Shown: one piece after another, positions 9,275-18,017 of the stretch
Layout of the letters: each line of letters begins with the position of its first letter
Position numbering within the stretch: position 1 is the first letter of the stretch
Assembly: GCF_036016955.1 (NCBI RefSeq)
Contig: NZ_JAYWXI010000001.1
Coordinates: 186,001-250,000, forward strand
Source: JAYWXI01 sp036016955
GTDB taxonomy: Bacteria; Bacteroidota; Bacteroidia; Flavobacteriales; Weeksellaceae
Direction: 5' to 3'
DNA: 64,000 nt
Made by a program: the position numbers and the translations under genes
Notes under the pieces: generated by a model
Databases searched by the model: none
Told to the model about the DNA's origin: nothing
Seen by the model: the letters and a program-made list of their open reading frames with translations, nothing else

Positions 9275-10021
9275 ATGGCAAGGTTTTTCTTTTCGGTGTG
9301 GCTGGTGTTGCTTACGTGGTTTGGGGTTTCGGCTCAGAACCGATACAACGCCCTTATCTATGAGGGAAACAAGCAGTTTGAAAAGGGAAATTACGAGCGT
9401 TCTTCTTCCAAATTTTTTGAAGCGTCGGAGATGAATCAAGAGGATTTTACGGCGCATTACAATTTGGGAAATGCGTTTTACAAGCGCAAAATGTATGAGG
9501 AAGCTAAGGCGGAATATGCCAAGGCGGAGACTTTAGCCCGTAATAAGGCGGATAAGGCGGCTGCACTTTACAATCAGGGCAATGCTTTTATGCAGACCAA
9601 TGATTCGGAAAGGGCTGCGGATTTGTACCGTAAGGCTTTGAAGGTCGATCCTTATAACGAGTCTATCCGTAAGAATTACGAGATTGCGAGGCTTAAAGAG
9701 AAGGAAAAATCATCCGAACGGAATTCCCAAGACGATTCCGAGGAGAAAGACGAAGGAAAAGAGCAGAAGCAAGGGAAGTCTTCTTCGGACGAGTCTGAAG
9801 GGCAAAAGCAGCAGGGGGGCGAGAAGCGTCGGGATCAAGGCGAAGGCGAAGGGGATGAGAGCGATGAAAATACGCCGGAAAACAAAACTAAAAATAAGAT
9901 GCCGAAGGCGTTGGAGGACGCGTTGATGGAGCGCGTGGAAGAAAAGGAAAAAGAGACGGCAAGAAAAATTCTCAATCGAAACGCCTATATACTACCGCAA
10001 AGTAAAGAGAAAGATTGGTGA
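9275..10021 (+). CDS. batC: BatC, tetratricopeptide-repeat protein
   Basis: The 248 residues start with a signal peptide (ARFFFSVWLVLLTWFGVSAQ). Three to four TPR motifs follow between about residues 25 and 135 (for example TAHYNLGNAFYKRKMYEEAKAEY and ALYNQGNAFMQTNDSERAADLY). The C-terminal 100 residues are extremely charged and low in complexity (Lys, Glu, Asp, Ser, Gln), a usual BatC trait. It is predicted to be periplasmic or envelope-associated and to scaffold the Bat complex. The stop overlaps the batD start region by 7 bases. Confidence 0.88.
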   Translation: MARFFFSVWLVLLTWFGVSAQNRYNALIYEGNKQFEKGNYERSSSKFFEASEMNQEDFTAHYNLGNAFYKRKMYEEAKAEYAKAETLARNKADKAAALYNQGNAFMQTNDSERAADLYRKALKVDPYNESIRKNYEIARLKEKEKSSERNSQDDSEEKDEGKEQKQGKSSSDESEGQKQQGGEKRRDQGEGEGDESDENTPENKTKNKMPKALEDALMERVEEKEKETARKILNRNAYILPQSKEKDW

Positions 10022-11751
10022 TAAAGGAAAGGCTTCAGTATGTGATGATGGTGCTGTGTTCCGTTTTGGGGTATAGTCAGGTCAATATTGTGGCGGATAC
10101 CGACAAAAAAGTTATTAGCGGCAAGGAACAGTTTGTTCTTACGGTGATTCAGGAGGTTAATGGGAGCAATTATCTTCAGGAGACGCCTTTGCGTTCCCCC
10201 GATTTATCCAAATTTACGATTGTCGGGCAGGGGTCGGTTCGGCATACTTATGTGGATCCCGAGTCCAAGACGGTGATTAACCGTTTGGTTTATGAAATTC
10301 TTTTGGAGCCCAAGCAGAGTGGGCGTTACAAAATAGGTTCTTTTTTGGTTACTGTTAACGGGACGATTTATAAGAGTGAGCCTTTCGAGGTTGTGGTTAA
10401 TGGGGAGGTGGCGCAGCGTTCGGCGGTGGAAAAAAAGACCGACAATGTGTATTTGACCATGGAGCTTAAAGACAGCGAAGTGTATCAAAATCAGCCGACG
10501 GTTGCCGTGCTACGGGCTTACAGTCGGGATTTTAATAACCTTCGTCGTGTGGGGAAAGTTCATTTTCCCGAACGCTCGAATGTGGAAATTCGGCCGGTTC
10601 ATTTTTCGAAAGACGAAATCGAACAGCATTCGAATAACGGTTGGTCCCAAGTGGTGGCGATGATGCTTGTTTTTCCTAACGAATCGGGGAAAATTGACAT
10701 TCCGCCGATGACGGCGGTGTATGCCGATGAGGAGCGCAGGGGGGAGACAATCCGTTCCAATGCGGCTAAATTAAACGTGAAAAAGCTGCCTTCGGGGAAG
10801 CCGGAGCATTTTAAAGAGGTGGTTGGCCGTTTCGATTATAGCGTCACTACCGATAAGGTTTCGAAAGTGGAGGTGGGCAAGCCGGTGGATGTGATGCTGA
10901 GGGTTAAGGGCGAAGGGCGTCTTCGTAACGATCAGTTGCCTAGGATTTTAGCGTCGGAAGATTACGTGTTTTATAAACCTGATGTGGTTCGTCGGATTAA
11001 AAGTGGGAAAGACGGGATGAAAGGCGAGGTGGTGGCACATTATGTGGTGGTGCCCAAAACTTCGGGTAAGATGACTTTACGCACAGAAAATTTTTCTTTT
11101 TTTGATCCTGAGAAGCGGCGTTATGAAGATTTGGGCGGGCGGACGTTGGTGCTGGAGGTTCTGACTTCGGAGGAGATTTCGAATACGCGGACGACCATGG
11201 AACGGATGGCCGATTACACCAATACGGTTTTGGAAACGGTGAATACGCCGGTAACGCCTACCACGAAATATAAGCTTTCGAATGGGGAAGGGGTGCGTTG
11301 GCGTACGCTTTTGGGGAATTATGGTTTGATTTTCGGGTTTTTCCTTGCGGTTATTTTGGGGATTACAGGATACAGAAAGCTGAAAGGGACGGGGCCCAAA
11401 ACGGAAGGGGTGGATTTGGGTTCGGTAGACGAAACCGAAACGCAAATTCGTAAATACCTGAGTTTTGATGCAGCGGAGCGTTTGGATTTTGTTGAAGTGC
11501 AAGCGTCGTCGCCGGACGGATTCTTTAAAACTTACGACGAATTTATCGGCGATTTGGAACAGTATGTTCAGCAGCGGCATAAGACTTCTTTTGAGACGTA
11601 TTTGTTGCATACCAAAGGGCCTCGGGTATTGGAAGAATATCGGGAGCTAAAGCAGCAGTTGCAGATGGAAAAATATGCGCCGTTACAAAATAGCGAACAC
11701 CTTAAGGAATTGATTGCTGGACTGAAAGGTGTTTTTGAAGGTGTATTTTAG
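10015..11751 (+). CDS. batD: BatD, oxygen-tolerance membrane protein
   Basis: The 578 residues contain an N-terminal signal sequence (LQYVMMVLCSVLGYSQVN), a long periplasmic part made of repeated beta-sandwich-like BatD domains, and one membrane segment near residues 437-455 (YGLIFGFFLAVILGITGY). A cytoplasmic tail of about 120 residues follows. Size and layout agree with BatD of other Bacteroidetes. The start is either TTG 10015 or GTG 10018; no ATG precedes the signal peptide at a better place. It is the last gene of the Bat cluster. Confidence 0.88.
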   Translation: MVIKERLQYVMMVLCSVLGYSQVNIVADTDKKVISGKEQFVLTVIQEVNGSNYLQETPLRSPDLSKFTIVGQGSVRHTYVDPESKTVINRLVYEILLEPKQSGRYKIGSFLVTVNGTIYKSEPFEVVVNGEVAQRSAVEKKTDNVYLTMELKDSEVYQNQPTVAVLRAYSRDFNNLRRVGKVHFPERSNVEIRPVHFSKDEIEQHSNNGWSQVVAMMLVFPNESGKIDIPPMTAVYADEERRGETIRSNAAKLNVKKLPSGKPEHFKEVVGRFDYSVTTDKVSKVEVGKPVDVMLRVKGEGRLRNDQLPRILASEDYVFYKPDVVRRIKSGKDGMKGEVVAHYVVVPKTSGKMTLRTENFSFFDPEKRRYEDLGGRTLVLEVLTSEEISNTRTTMERMADYTNTVLETVNTPVTPTTKYKLSNGEGVRWRTLLGNYGLIFGFFLAVILGITGYRKLKGTGPKTEGVDLGSVDETETQIRKYLSFDAAERLDFVEVQASSPDGFFKTYDEFIGDLEQYVQQRHKTSFETYLLHTKGPRVLEEYRELKQQLQMEKYAPLQNSEHLKELIAGLKGVFEGVF

Positions 11752-11850
11752 ATTCGTTGGGATTTCCCAAAAAAGAAGCGTGGCGGATGATTTATTCTTG
11801 TAAAATATTCCTTAGTTTTGCGCTCAGAAACTAAAAACCCTATTTTAATC

Positions 11851-12447
11851 ATGTTCGAGCATTTTGATCTTCGGGAGATTTTGACTTGCACCATGGTGCT
11901 TTTTGCTGTTATTGATATTGTGGGCTCCATCCCGATTATTGTGAGTCTGAAGCAGAAATTCGGGAAAATTGAATCTGGAAAGGCGGCTATTGTAGCGGGG
12001 CTTTTGATGATTGTTTTTCTGTTTGTGGGGAAAAAGATTTTGACTTTCATCGGGGTTGATGTCAATTCCTTTGCAATTGCGGGGGCATTTATTATTTTCA
12101 TCATTGCCATCGAGATGATTTTGGGAATTCAGATTCAGCGGCACGAAGAGTCTGCATCGGCGTCGATTGTGCCTATTGCTTTTCCTTTGATTGCGGGGGC
12201 AGGGACGCTTACTACGACGCTTTCTTTGAAGGCGGAATACCACGATATAAATATCATTTTGGGGATAATTCTTAATATTTTCTTCGTGTATGTGGTTTTG
12301 AAGTCGGCCAATTGGCTGGAGCGAAAGATTGGGATTGGCACGCTGAAGGTTTTGGAGAAAGTTTTTGGGATTATTTTGATGGCGATTGCTATTAAACTTT
12401 TTACGGCTAATTTCGCGCAATTGTTTCAAATGTACGTTAAATTTTAA
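11851..12447 (+). CDS. MarC/UPF0056 family integral membrane protein
   Basis: The 198 residues have six predicted membrane segments (for example ILTCTMVLFAVIDIVGSIPIIV and SFAIAGAFIIFIIAIEMILG) and the family stretch PIAFPLIAGAGTLTT. MarC proteins are inner-membrane proteins of uncertain transport function; the old link with multiple antibiotic resistance has not held. The ATG at 11851 (MFEHFDLREIL) is preferred over an upstream TTG. A TAGTTTTG -7 box lies 30 bases upstream, without a well-spaced TTG. A small two-helix membrane protein follows 9 bases after the stop and is probably co-transcribed. Confidence 0.9.
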   Translation: MFEHFDLREILTCTMVLFAVIDIVGSIPIIVSLKQKFGKIESGKAAIVAGLLMIVFLFVGKKILTFIGVDVNSFAIAGAFIIFIIAIEMILGIQIQRHEESASASIVPIAFPLIAGAGTLTTTLSLKAEYHDINIILGIILNIFFVYVVLKSANWLERKIGIGTLKVLEKVFGIILMAIAIKLFTANFAQLFQMYVKF

Positions 12448-12456
12448 TTTGAGATT

Positions 12457-12651
12457 ATGAGCACTTTATATAAAGTTTTTTTGGTGATTTTTGTTCTGTT
12501 TATCGGGTTGAATCTTTATGCTTTTAATTGGCAGTTGGGGCTTTTGCACGAGGAGAACACCAAGTTTCTTTTTTCCATTGCGGCTGGGGTTTTAGGGCTT
12601 TTGTTTGCTTTGGTTCTTAACACTTGGGCCAAGCTTTCGGCTAAGAAATAA
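12457..12651 (+). CDS. Small two-helix membrane protein
   Basis: The 64 residues form two membrane helices (LYKVFLVIFVLFIGLNLYAF and FSIAAGVLGLLFALVLNTW) joined by a short charged loop, with a lysine-ending tail. It is 9 bases after the MarC-family gene on the same strand and ends in the gap before a convergent gene. I do not recognise a named family and infer only that it is an inner-membrane protein possibly linked to MarC. Confidence 0.7.
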   Translation: MSTLYKVFLVIFVLFIGLNLYAFNWQLGLLHEENTKFLFSIAAGVLGLLFALVLNTWAKLSAKK

Positions 12652-12679
12652 ACGGACTTTCGTCTTGAATTAAAATTAT

Positions 12680-13648
12680 TTACCCGAACTTGAGATTTTG
12701 GGCAATAGCTTGGGATTTAAGTTCGGTTTCTCTCCATTCTTTTTCGGGGCAGCTTTCGGCGGTGATGCCTCCGCCCAGGTACAAACTCGCACTATCGGCG
12801 TGAAGTTCGGAGCATCGTAGATTGACGAAATACTGTATGGTATCTTCGTTTTCTATTTTGATGTACCCGGAGTACAGCGAGCGGTTATGGTTTTCAAAAT
12901 GACGAATGGCTTTAAGGCAGAGGTCTTTTGGAAAGCCGCATACGGCGGGAGTGGGATGCAGTTCTTCGATGAGTCTTTCCAGATTTTCCGCTTGAATTTC
13001 CGCTCGAAAATCGGTTCGAAGATGCTTGATGTTTCCGGAATGATGGTCCTTTACCGGTGATAGATCTACCTTATCGGCATAATTGGCCAGTACGTTGGCG
13101 ATGTAGTCGGTCACGGCGGATTGCTCGTCAATTTCCTTGCGGCTCCATTGTTCGTTAATGGGCAGAGTTCCGGCAAGGCTCATGGTTTCGAAACGACCGC
13201 TTTTTTTGTGGAATTTCCCCAGCAGTTCGGAAAAGGCTCCCATCCATCCGTAACCGTCTCGGATAAAAAGGTAGGATAAGGCGTTGGGAAAGTTTTGGGA
13301 CAAATGTTTGAAGGAGGCAGAAAGATCCAGCTTGCCTTGTTCAAAGCGGAGGGTTTTTACTCGAGAAAGAACCAGTTTTTTTAGATTTTCCTTTTTGATG
13401 AAGGCGATGACGTCGCTTACTTTTTTCAGGTAATCTTCCCGAGTTTGCTCGTTTTGGAAATCGGATAGCGGATTTAGAATTTGAGAAGAAAGTTCAGGGA
13501 GTTGGCTTTCCTCTAAAATCTTCAGTTGCCCTTGGAATTTGACGGGCGGAAGACCGCTCAGAAAGGGGTGAAACTGCACGGGAGTACAGCCGGTTCCTTC
13601 TTCGACGGTGTAAAAAGCGTTTTCATTGGGAAGTTTGAAAAAAATCAT
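12680..13648 (-). CDS. menF: Isochorismate synthase (chorismate-binding enzyme)
   Basis: Converts chorismate to isochorismate, the first step of menaquinone synthesis. The C-terminal chorismate-binding fold is clear: ETMSLAGTLP, HPTPAVCGFPKDLC, and a final LYLGGGITAESCPEKEWRETELK with the Mg-binding glutamates. At 322 residues it is shorter than E. coli MenF (431) but near the length of Bacteroidetes versions, with a reduced N-terminal part. It lies 23 bases downstream of a DHNA-CoA-thioesterase-like gene, which supports MenF over a siderophore EntC. Entry into siderophore synthesis cannot be excluded. Confidence 0.87.
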   Translation of the reverse strand: MIFFKLPNENAFYTVEEGTGCTPVQFHPFLSGLPPVKFQGQLKILEESQLPELSSQILNPLSDFQNEQTREDYLKKVSDVIAFIKKENLKKLVLSRVKTLRFEQGKLDLSASFKHLSQNFPNALSYLFIRDGYGWMGAFSELLGKFHKKSGRFETMSLAGTLPINEQWSRKEIDEQSAVTDYIANVLANYADKVDLSPVKDHHSGNIKHLRTDFRAEIQAENLERLIEELHPTPAVCGFPKDLCLKAIRHFENHNRSLYSGYIKIENEDTIQYFVNLRCSELHADSASLYLGGGITAESCPEKEWRETELKSQAIAQNLKFG

Positions 13649-13671
13649 AGGTTCGGTTTTACCGTTTGAGG

Positions 13672-14103
13672 TCAGACTTTATCTTTAGGAATAATGGCGT
13701 TGGTCATGGTGGTGTGGTTTATGAGATGGCCTTTTTCGTCCCGTATTTCGATTTGGGAAACGTGTAGGGTGCTTCCTTTTCGGATGAAAGTGGCGGTTCC
13801 GGTGACGATGCCGTCTCGTTTGGCTTTAAGGTGGTTGGTGTTGAGGGTTGTGCCTACGGGAACGTGTTTGTCCAAATCAACGTGGATTACCGAGAGGCAG
13901 GACCCAAGGGTTTCGGCCAGTACGCAACTGGCGCCGCCGTGCAATAGCCCGTAGGGCTGGTGAACTTTTGGGGTTACGGGCATGGTGGCCTGAAGACTAT
14001 CGTCATCAACATCGGTGAATACGATGTCAAGGGTTTCGGCCAGGGTATTGGCTCTGGTGTTGTTGAGTTTTTGCAGAATGTCCTGTTTGGTTTCCGGTGT
14101 CAT
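13672..14103 (-). CDS. menI: Hotdog-fold thioesterase, probably DHNA-CoA hydrolase
   Basis: The 143 residues form a single hotdog domain of the PaaI/YdiI group. The catalytic helix region reads HQPYGLLHGGASCVLAETLGS, containing the conserved HGG and the catalytic glutamate, as in E. coli MenI (YdiI). Lying between an isochorismate synthase and an acyltransferase, it most likely hydrolyses 1,4-dihydroxy-2-naphthoyl-CoA in menaquinone synthesis. The substrate is inferred from context, since YdiI-like enzymes are promiscuous. Confidence 0.8.
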   Translation of the reverse strand: MTPETKQDILQKLNNTRANTLAETLDIVFTDVDDDSLQATMPVTPKVHQPYGLLHGGASCVLAETLGSCLSVIHVDLDKHVPVGTTLNTNHLKAKRDGIVTGTATFIRKGSTLHVSQIEIRDEKGHLINHTTMTNAIIPKDKV

Positions 14104-14106
14104 GGG

Positions 14107-14679
14107 TTAATAGATTTTGGGGTTCCAATTTTCGGGAACTTTGGGGTGAATGTCGTATTTTACGAAGTAATTTTCGATTTCGTCCATGATTTCTTCGTAG
14201 GGAACGCTGGCAATTTTTTCATAGGGGATTTGATAACCCAAATAAATGATCTTTCTTTTGAAATCGCCAGCGGCAATTACAATGGGCACTTTGGCGGCCA
14301 ATGCCATGTGGTAGAAGCCTTTGCGCCATTTGGCGACGCGGCTTCTTGTGCCTTCGGGAGTGATGACCAAGGAAAAATCTTCTTTTTCGAATTGGCGGGC
14401 CACAAAGTTTACCAAGTCGTTGCGCTGGGAACGGTCGATCCCGATGCCGCCCAATCCGCGGACAAGGCTTCCGTACCAAGCTTTGGTGTGTTGGTCTTTT
14501 ATGATGATTTTCAGTGGTTTGCCCAGTTTCCAATAAGCCAAGTTGCCGAGGATGTACTCCATGTTATGGGTGTGTGGGGCAACCGTGAGGATGCAGCGGT
14601 TCAGGTTATTTACATCGCCTTGGAGAACCACTTTCCAGCCTAATAATTTCAAAATGGCGGAGCCGAGTAATTTTTTCAT
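14107..14679 (-). CDS. PlsC-family 1-acyl-glycerol-phosphate acyltransferase-like protein
   Basis: The 190 residues have the acyltransferase signatures APHTHNMEYILG (block I, an HX4E variant of the usual HX4D) and PEGTRSRVAKWRKGFYHMAL (block III, EGTRS), plus block IV around VPIVIAAGDF. It is expected to acylate a lyso-lipid at the inner membrane. The stop is only 3 bases before the start of the thioesterase gene, so the three genes form one leftward unit. Aspartate to glutamate in block I is unusual but conservative. Confidence 0.82.
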   Translation of the reverse strand: MKKLLGSAILKLLGWKVVLQGDVNNLNRCILTVAPHTHNMEYILGNLAYWKLGKPLKIIIKDQHTKAWYGSLVRGLGGIGIDRSQRNDLVNFVARQFEKEDFSLVITPEGTRSRVAKWRKGFYHMALAAKVPIVIAAGDFKRKIIYLGYQIPYEKIASVPYEEIMDEIENYFVKYDIHPKVPENWNPKIY

Positions 14680-14700
14680 TGTTGTATCGGATAAGTCATA

Positions 14701-14731
14701 AAAAAGGCATAACCCCTGTGGGTTATGCCTA
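14701..14731 (-). terminator. Rho-independent terminator after the PspC/peptide unit
   Basis: On the minus strand an 11-base stem (AGGCATAACCC with its complement) is followed directly by TTTTTT. It lies 26 bases past the stop of the 20-codon frame and just upstream of the PlsC-like gene. Confidence 0.9.
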
Positions 14732-14756
14732 CAAATATATTGAAATATTGACTTTG

Positions 14757-14819
14757 TTAAAACAAGTGACTAACGAAGTCCATGATTCGGATAACGATTT
14801 CGATAACAAATTGTGCCAT
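14757..14819 (-). CDS. Candidate 20-residue amphipathic peptide
   Basis: An ATG at 14819 opens a 20-codon frame, MAQFVIEIVIRIMDFVSHLF, ending in TAA. It has alternating hydrophobic pairs and isolated charges (E, R, D, H), as expected of an amphipathic helix, and resembles staphylococcal phenol-soluble modulins and delta-toxin in size and style. A plausible promoter lies 35 bases upstream, and a strong terminator follows 26 bases downstream, so the unit could be a transcript of about 140 bases. It could instead be the last cistron of the PadR-PspC operon, or a chance frame inside a small RNA. No homology is claimed. Confidence 0.45.
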   Translation of the reverse strand: MAQFVIEIVIRIMDFVSHLF

Positions 14820-14853
14820 GATTCAGTGTTTTATAAGCGGTTATAATTTTATA

Positions 14854-14886
14854 CGAATATAAAATATTTTTTTTAAACAGACGCAA
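14854..14886 (-). promoter_or_regulatory. Possible promoter of the small peptide unit
   Basis: On the minus strand TTG, 22 bases, TATATTCG (one mismatch from TAnnTTTG) sits between the PspC-gene stop and the 20-codon frame. The start would be near 14,848. Confidence 0.4.
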
Positions 14887-14901
14887 GAATAAGGATTAAA
14901 A

Positions 14902-16506
14902 TTATTTTTGTTTATGGTCTGAATTTAATTTTTCTAATTTGTCATTTACCAGAGAGTCCAGTATTCCGTTAAGATCATCGGTAGCGTATTTTTTATGCCG
15001 GATGATGATGCTGTCCGATTCGGTTTCAATATTAAAGGAAACGTTATCGGAGGAGTCGAACGGATCGCTTGGGTTTTCCTCGAAATAGAGGATGTTTTTG
15101 GGGTTGAGATTGATGATTTTAGTGTTTTTGGGAATAACCAGTTGGTATTTCACTTCGTATTTTCTTAACCGATTGTCAAAGGAATAGGCGATATAGTTGG
15201 GAAGCAGGATTTTATTGCCTTGGATTTCCAATGGGATTTTCAGGTTAAGGGGAAGGTTGTAGCCTTTGGCGGATTTTTCCACGGCGAGGTACGGTTGTTT
15301 TACGTCTTGCCGTTGGATATTAAGCCTTGGGTGGTTTTCCTTGTAGACGATTTTTCCATCGGAGTACACGTCGTTCCAATAGGCTTTGAACGTTTTAGGA
15401 ATGACCACTTTTTTTAGATCGACGTAAAGGGAATCCGACTCGGCTGGCAGTACGATGTTTTCGGTTTCTTCATTTTTTCCGCTGAACTGGGTGTTGTATT
15501 TCAAGGCCTTGAATCCGGTTATGGACGTCAGGATGAACCAAAGGAAGCAAAGGCCTCCGATGACATATCGGGTGTTTTGCAGTCTTGTTTTCGGAGCCAA
15601 AAAGCGAAGAGCGATGTAGGCGAAGATAAGAGAAGGGATGAATAGGGTTAGAAAAGAAACCGCAAAGACCAAATAACCCAAATGGTCGGACTGAAGGAAA
15701 AAGCCTAGGTTTTCTCCGAATTTGACGTTGCCGCTGTCGCTGAAGGCAAAGATGCTGAAAGAGCCGAAAAACAAGCTTAAAGCGATGAGTCCGAAGAGCC
15801 CTCCGAAAAAGTATCTGAAGGCATTGGCAATGCTGCTTCCGGTACGTTGGAGGTAGGGTTGGTTTTCGTGGTAGAATTCGCCGACTTTTTGGGAAGATTC
15901 GTTGGCGAACTGGATGATTTTGTTGGATTGTTCTTTCAGATTATCGAAGTTGGCGGGTTTACCTTCCATTTTTAGAAAATCGGAAGCGGTTTGCGCTTTG
16001 GGCAGAATAATCCATAGAATCAGGTAGGAGAGGAAGAGGACGGAGATCGAAAACGACCAAGCGGTGGTTACGTCCAAGATAATGAGGCCGACAAGAACGG
16101 CTCGGATTAGGGTAACGTTGATTCCGAAATAATGGGAAAGGCCGGCGCATACCCCTGCGATTTTGGCTCTGGAAGGATCGCGGAAGAGTTGTTTTTGGCC
16201 GAAAGAGTGTTTTTTTTCTTGTTTTTTTTCGGAGAAGTAGACTTCTTCTTGTTCTTCGATTTGTTCGGGTTTTCCGATTTGGTTAATCATTTTTTCCACA
16301 TCGGCGTCGTTGATGACTTCGCGTTTTCCCAGCGATTCTTTAAAGATTTCTACCATGCGGATTTCGATATCGTGCAAGACTTCTTCGGCTTCTTCGGCAT
16401 CCAGTGCTTTTTTTAGGGCGTCCAAATAGTCGCTTAGTTTGATATAGGCGTGTTCTTCGATGACGAAGGAATAGCCGGCAAGACCAATGGAAAGAGTTCG
16501 ATTCAT
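14902..16506 (-). CDS. PspC-domain envelope-stress membrane protein
   Basis: The 534 residues open with an acidic soluble region (1-100) containing a DUF1700-like stretch (YLDALKKALDAEEAEEVLHDIE). Next is a PspC domain at about 105-172 (KQLFRDPSRAKIAGVCAGLSHYFGINVTLIRA with its membrane helix), several more membrane segments (about 225-350), and a C-terminal beta-rich periplasmic region. PspC proteins sense membrane stress. The gene lies 13 bases after a PadR regulator, the standard Bacteroidetes pairing, so the pair is probably an autoregulated unit. Downstream are a 20-codon frame and the terminator. Confidence 0.88.
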   Translation of the reverse strand: MNRTLSIGLAGYSFVIEEHAYIKLSDYLDALKKALDAEEAEEVLHDIEIRMVEIFKESLGKREVINDADVEKMINQIGKPEQIEEQEEVYFSEKKQEKKHSFGQKQLFRDPSRAKIAGVCAGLSHYFGINVTLIRAVLVGLIILDVTTAWSFSISVLFLSYLILWIILPKAQTASDFLKMEGKPANFDNLKEQSNKIIQFANESSQKVGEFYHENQPYLQRTGSSIANAFRYFFGGLFGLIALSLFFGSFSIFAFSDSGNVKFGENLGFFLQSDHLGYLVFAVSFLTLFIPSLIFAYIALRFLAPKTRLQNTRYVIGGLCFLWFILTSITGFKALKYNTQFSGKNEETENIVLPAESDSLYVDLKKVVIPKTFKAYWNDVYSDGKIVYKENHPRLNIQRQDVKQPYLAVEKSAKGYNLPLNLKIPLEIQGNKILLPNYIAYSFDNRLRKYEVKYQLVIPKNTKIINLNPKNILYFEENPSDPFDSSDNVSFNIETESDSIIIRHKKYATDDLNGILDSLVNDKLEKLNSDHKQK

Positions 16507-16519
16507 GTGATTTGAGTTT

Positions 16520-16849
16520 TTATTGAGGGTTAGTAATTTGGTTAACGCTTTGGGTTAATTCGTTCCAGGTGGCTTGAAGCTCGGTGAGAAAAAGCCTTCC
16601 TTTTTCGGTGATTTGGTAATACTTTCTTGGGGGGCCTCCGGAGGACTCTTCCCATCGGTAGGAGAGAAATTCTCCGTTTTTCAATCGGGTCAAAAGGGGG
16701 TAGAGGGTTCCTTCTACGACGTCCAGTTTTCCTTTTCTCAGCTCTTCGATCAGGTCGGAAACGTACATTTCCCTTCGATGAATCAGCGAGAGAATGCAGA
16801 ATTCCAGAATTCCTTTCCGCATCTGTGCTTTGGTGTTTTCGGTGTTCAT
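16520..16849 (-). CDS. PadR-family transcriptional repressor
   Basis: The 109 residues form a winged-helix PadR regulator. Helices around MRKGILEFCILSLIHRREMYVSDLIEEL are followed by the recognition region EGTLYPLLTRLKNGEFLSYRWEES and the wing GGPPRKYYQITEKGR. It probably represses its own operon with the PspC gene. A promoter with a short leader sits just upstream. The inducing signal is unknown. Confidence 0.93.
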   Translation of the reverse strand: MNTENTKAQMRKGILEFCILSLIHRREMYVSDLIEELRKGKLDVVEGTLYPLLTRLKNGEFLSYRWEESSGGPPRKYYQITEKGRLFLTELQATWNELTQSVNQITNPQ

Positions 16850-16889
16850 TTTATGAGGTTATGAAATTGGTGTTTATTATTGTATGATG

Positions 16890-16921
16890 CAAAGATATGG
16901 TATTAAAATAGTATTATGCAA
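16890..16921 (-). promoter_or_regulatory. Promoter of the PadR-PspC operon
   Basis: TTG, 21 bases, TATCTTTG on the minus strand, about 40 bases before the PadR start. The spacer contains ATACTATTTTAATACCATA, an AT-rich imperfect repeat that could hold the PadR operator, though no classic ATGT-N8-ACAT is seen. In the rest of the 310-base gap up to 17,159 I see only AT-rich sequence and a short hairpin (GCC-tgtc-GGGC). Confidence 0.55.
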
Positions 16922-17159
16922 TACAAAGTAGTGGTTTATGTTAGTTAATTTTGTTAAGTGATTGATTTACAATAAATAAAAATTTATTTATTTTTTTGAA
17001 AGAAATTCATCAGGGGAAAAATAAGTGGGAAGAGGAGCGGATTCTTAAAAAAAACGTAATTTAACGGCTCTAAATTTTTGCCTGTCGGGCGAAATGATAA
17101 TCGGAGGATGGAGAGAGGTCTGATTGTAAATGATTTTTGATTTTGAAAAACTAATTCTA

Positions 17160-17594
17160 ATGGATGATTTTAACAATACTCAAATGGGGAAAAAGTTTTC
17201 TTACGCCAGCAATCGTTTGTATTTCAATTTATTGATGGGGGTTTTGTGGGTGGTTATTGGCGCAGAACCTTTCTTTGAACAACAACAACTGAGGTGGAGG
17301 CATTACCTTACTATTTTTTTGGGGGGACTGTATCTTGCTGTTACTTTGTACGAATACCGCATGAAATATTTTGAAATAGCGAGAGATCGGATTAAGGTTT
17401 TCGGGCTCTTTCCGAAGGAGATGTCCTTTGATGAAATAACTAAAGCGCAGTATTTTGCGGGAGATTATGTCTTTAAGACGGCGCACAAGAAAATGAAAAT
17501 TGTCAAATCTCAGATTAAGGCGAGCCAACGTTCGGAATTCGAAGTGTTTTTTAAGGCTTTGGAAGAGCGTTTGAGGAGCAAAATCCAATTGTGA
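17160..17594 (+). CDS. Membrane protein with C-terminal PH-like domain, unknown role
   Basis: The ATG at 17160 gives 144 residues beginning MDDFNNTQMGKKFSYASN; an in-frame ATG at 17130 would add ten. Two membrane segments (YFNLLMGVLWVVIGAEPF and YLTIFLGGLYLAVTLYEYR) precede a beta-rich soluble region (YFEIARDRIKVFGLFPKEMSFDEI) that resembles bacterial PH-like domains. I do not recognise a named family. It stands alone on the plus strand, 280-310 bases from the divergent PadR operon. Confidence 0.65.
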   Translation: MDDFNNTQMGKKFSYASNRLYFNLLMGVLWVVIGAEPFFEQQQLRWRHYLTIFLGGLYLAVTLYEYRMKYFEIARDRIKVFGLFPKEMSFDEITKAQYFAGDYVFKTAHKKMKIVKSQIKASQRSEFEVFFKALEERLRSKIQL

Positions 17595-17694
17595 AATGAT
17601 AAAAATCGGGGGCGCTCGCATCGTTTTTGGGCTGGATTGTTTGGAGGGAAATTGGCGAAATTCGGCTAAGCGGGAAAATTAAAGGGAGAGAAAT

Positions 17695-17979
17695 ATGGCG
17701 ACACGAGATTTTGATTTTTCGATGGTGGCGGATTGGCAGGACTATTGGAGGTTATTTGACGATTTTATTTCGGGGCTGAAGGCTGACGGAAAAGAGGAAG
17801 TAGCTCTCGAATTGAAGGAAACACGGAATAGGGTGAACGGCATGACTGACGGCTGGCATGAGTTTAAACTGGCTTTAGCGGAGGGTATTGCTTCCAACCG
17901 AGGAAGGCTGACGGAGAGGCAGATGCGCTTTGCGGATTTTTTGCTTGAAGTTTTAGCAGAGTCGTTGTCCCGACGGTAA
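17695..17979 (+). CDS. Small hypothetical protein, 94 residues
   Basis: An acidic, probably all-helical soluble protein (MATRDFDFSMVADWQDYWRLFDDFIS and a long helix ending FADFLLEVLAESLSRR). The ATG is preceded at suitable distance by the purine-rich AAAGGGAGAGAA, a better ribosome-binding site than most here. No family recognised. It sits between a membrane protein and the biotin genes and is separated from both by about 100 bases or more. Confidence 0.55.
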   Translation: MATRDFDFSMVADWQDYWRLFDDFISGLKADGKEEVALELKETRNRVNGMTDGWHEFKLALAEGIASNRGRLTERQMRFADFLLEVLAESLSRR

Positions 17980-18017
17980 CGAAAGGTCTCAGGGACGGTG
18001 TTGGTTAGAAAATTGTT

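Noticed and set aside
12680..14679. A siderophore cluster around the isochorismate synthase
   Set aside because: No EntB/EntE-like genes; the neighbouring YdiI/MenI-like thioesterase favours menaquinone.
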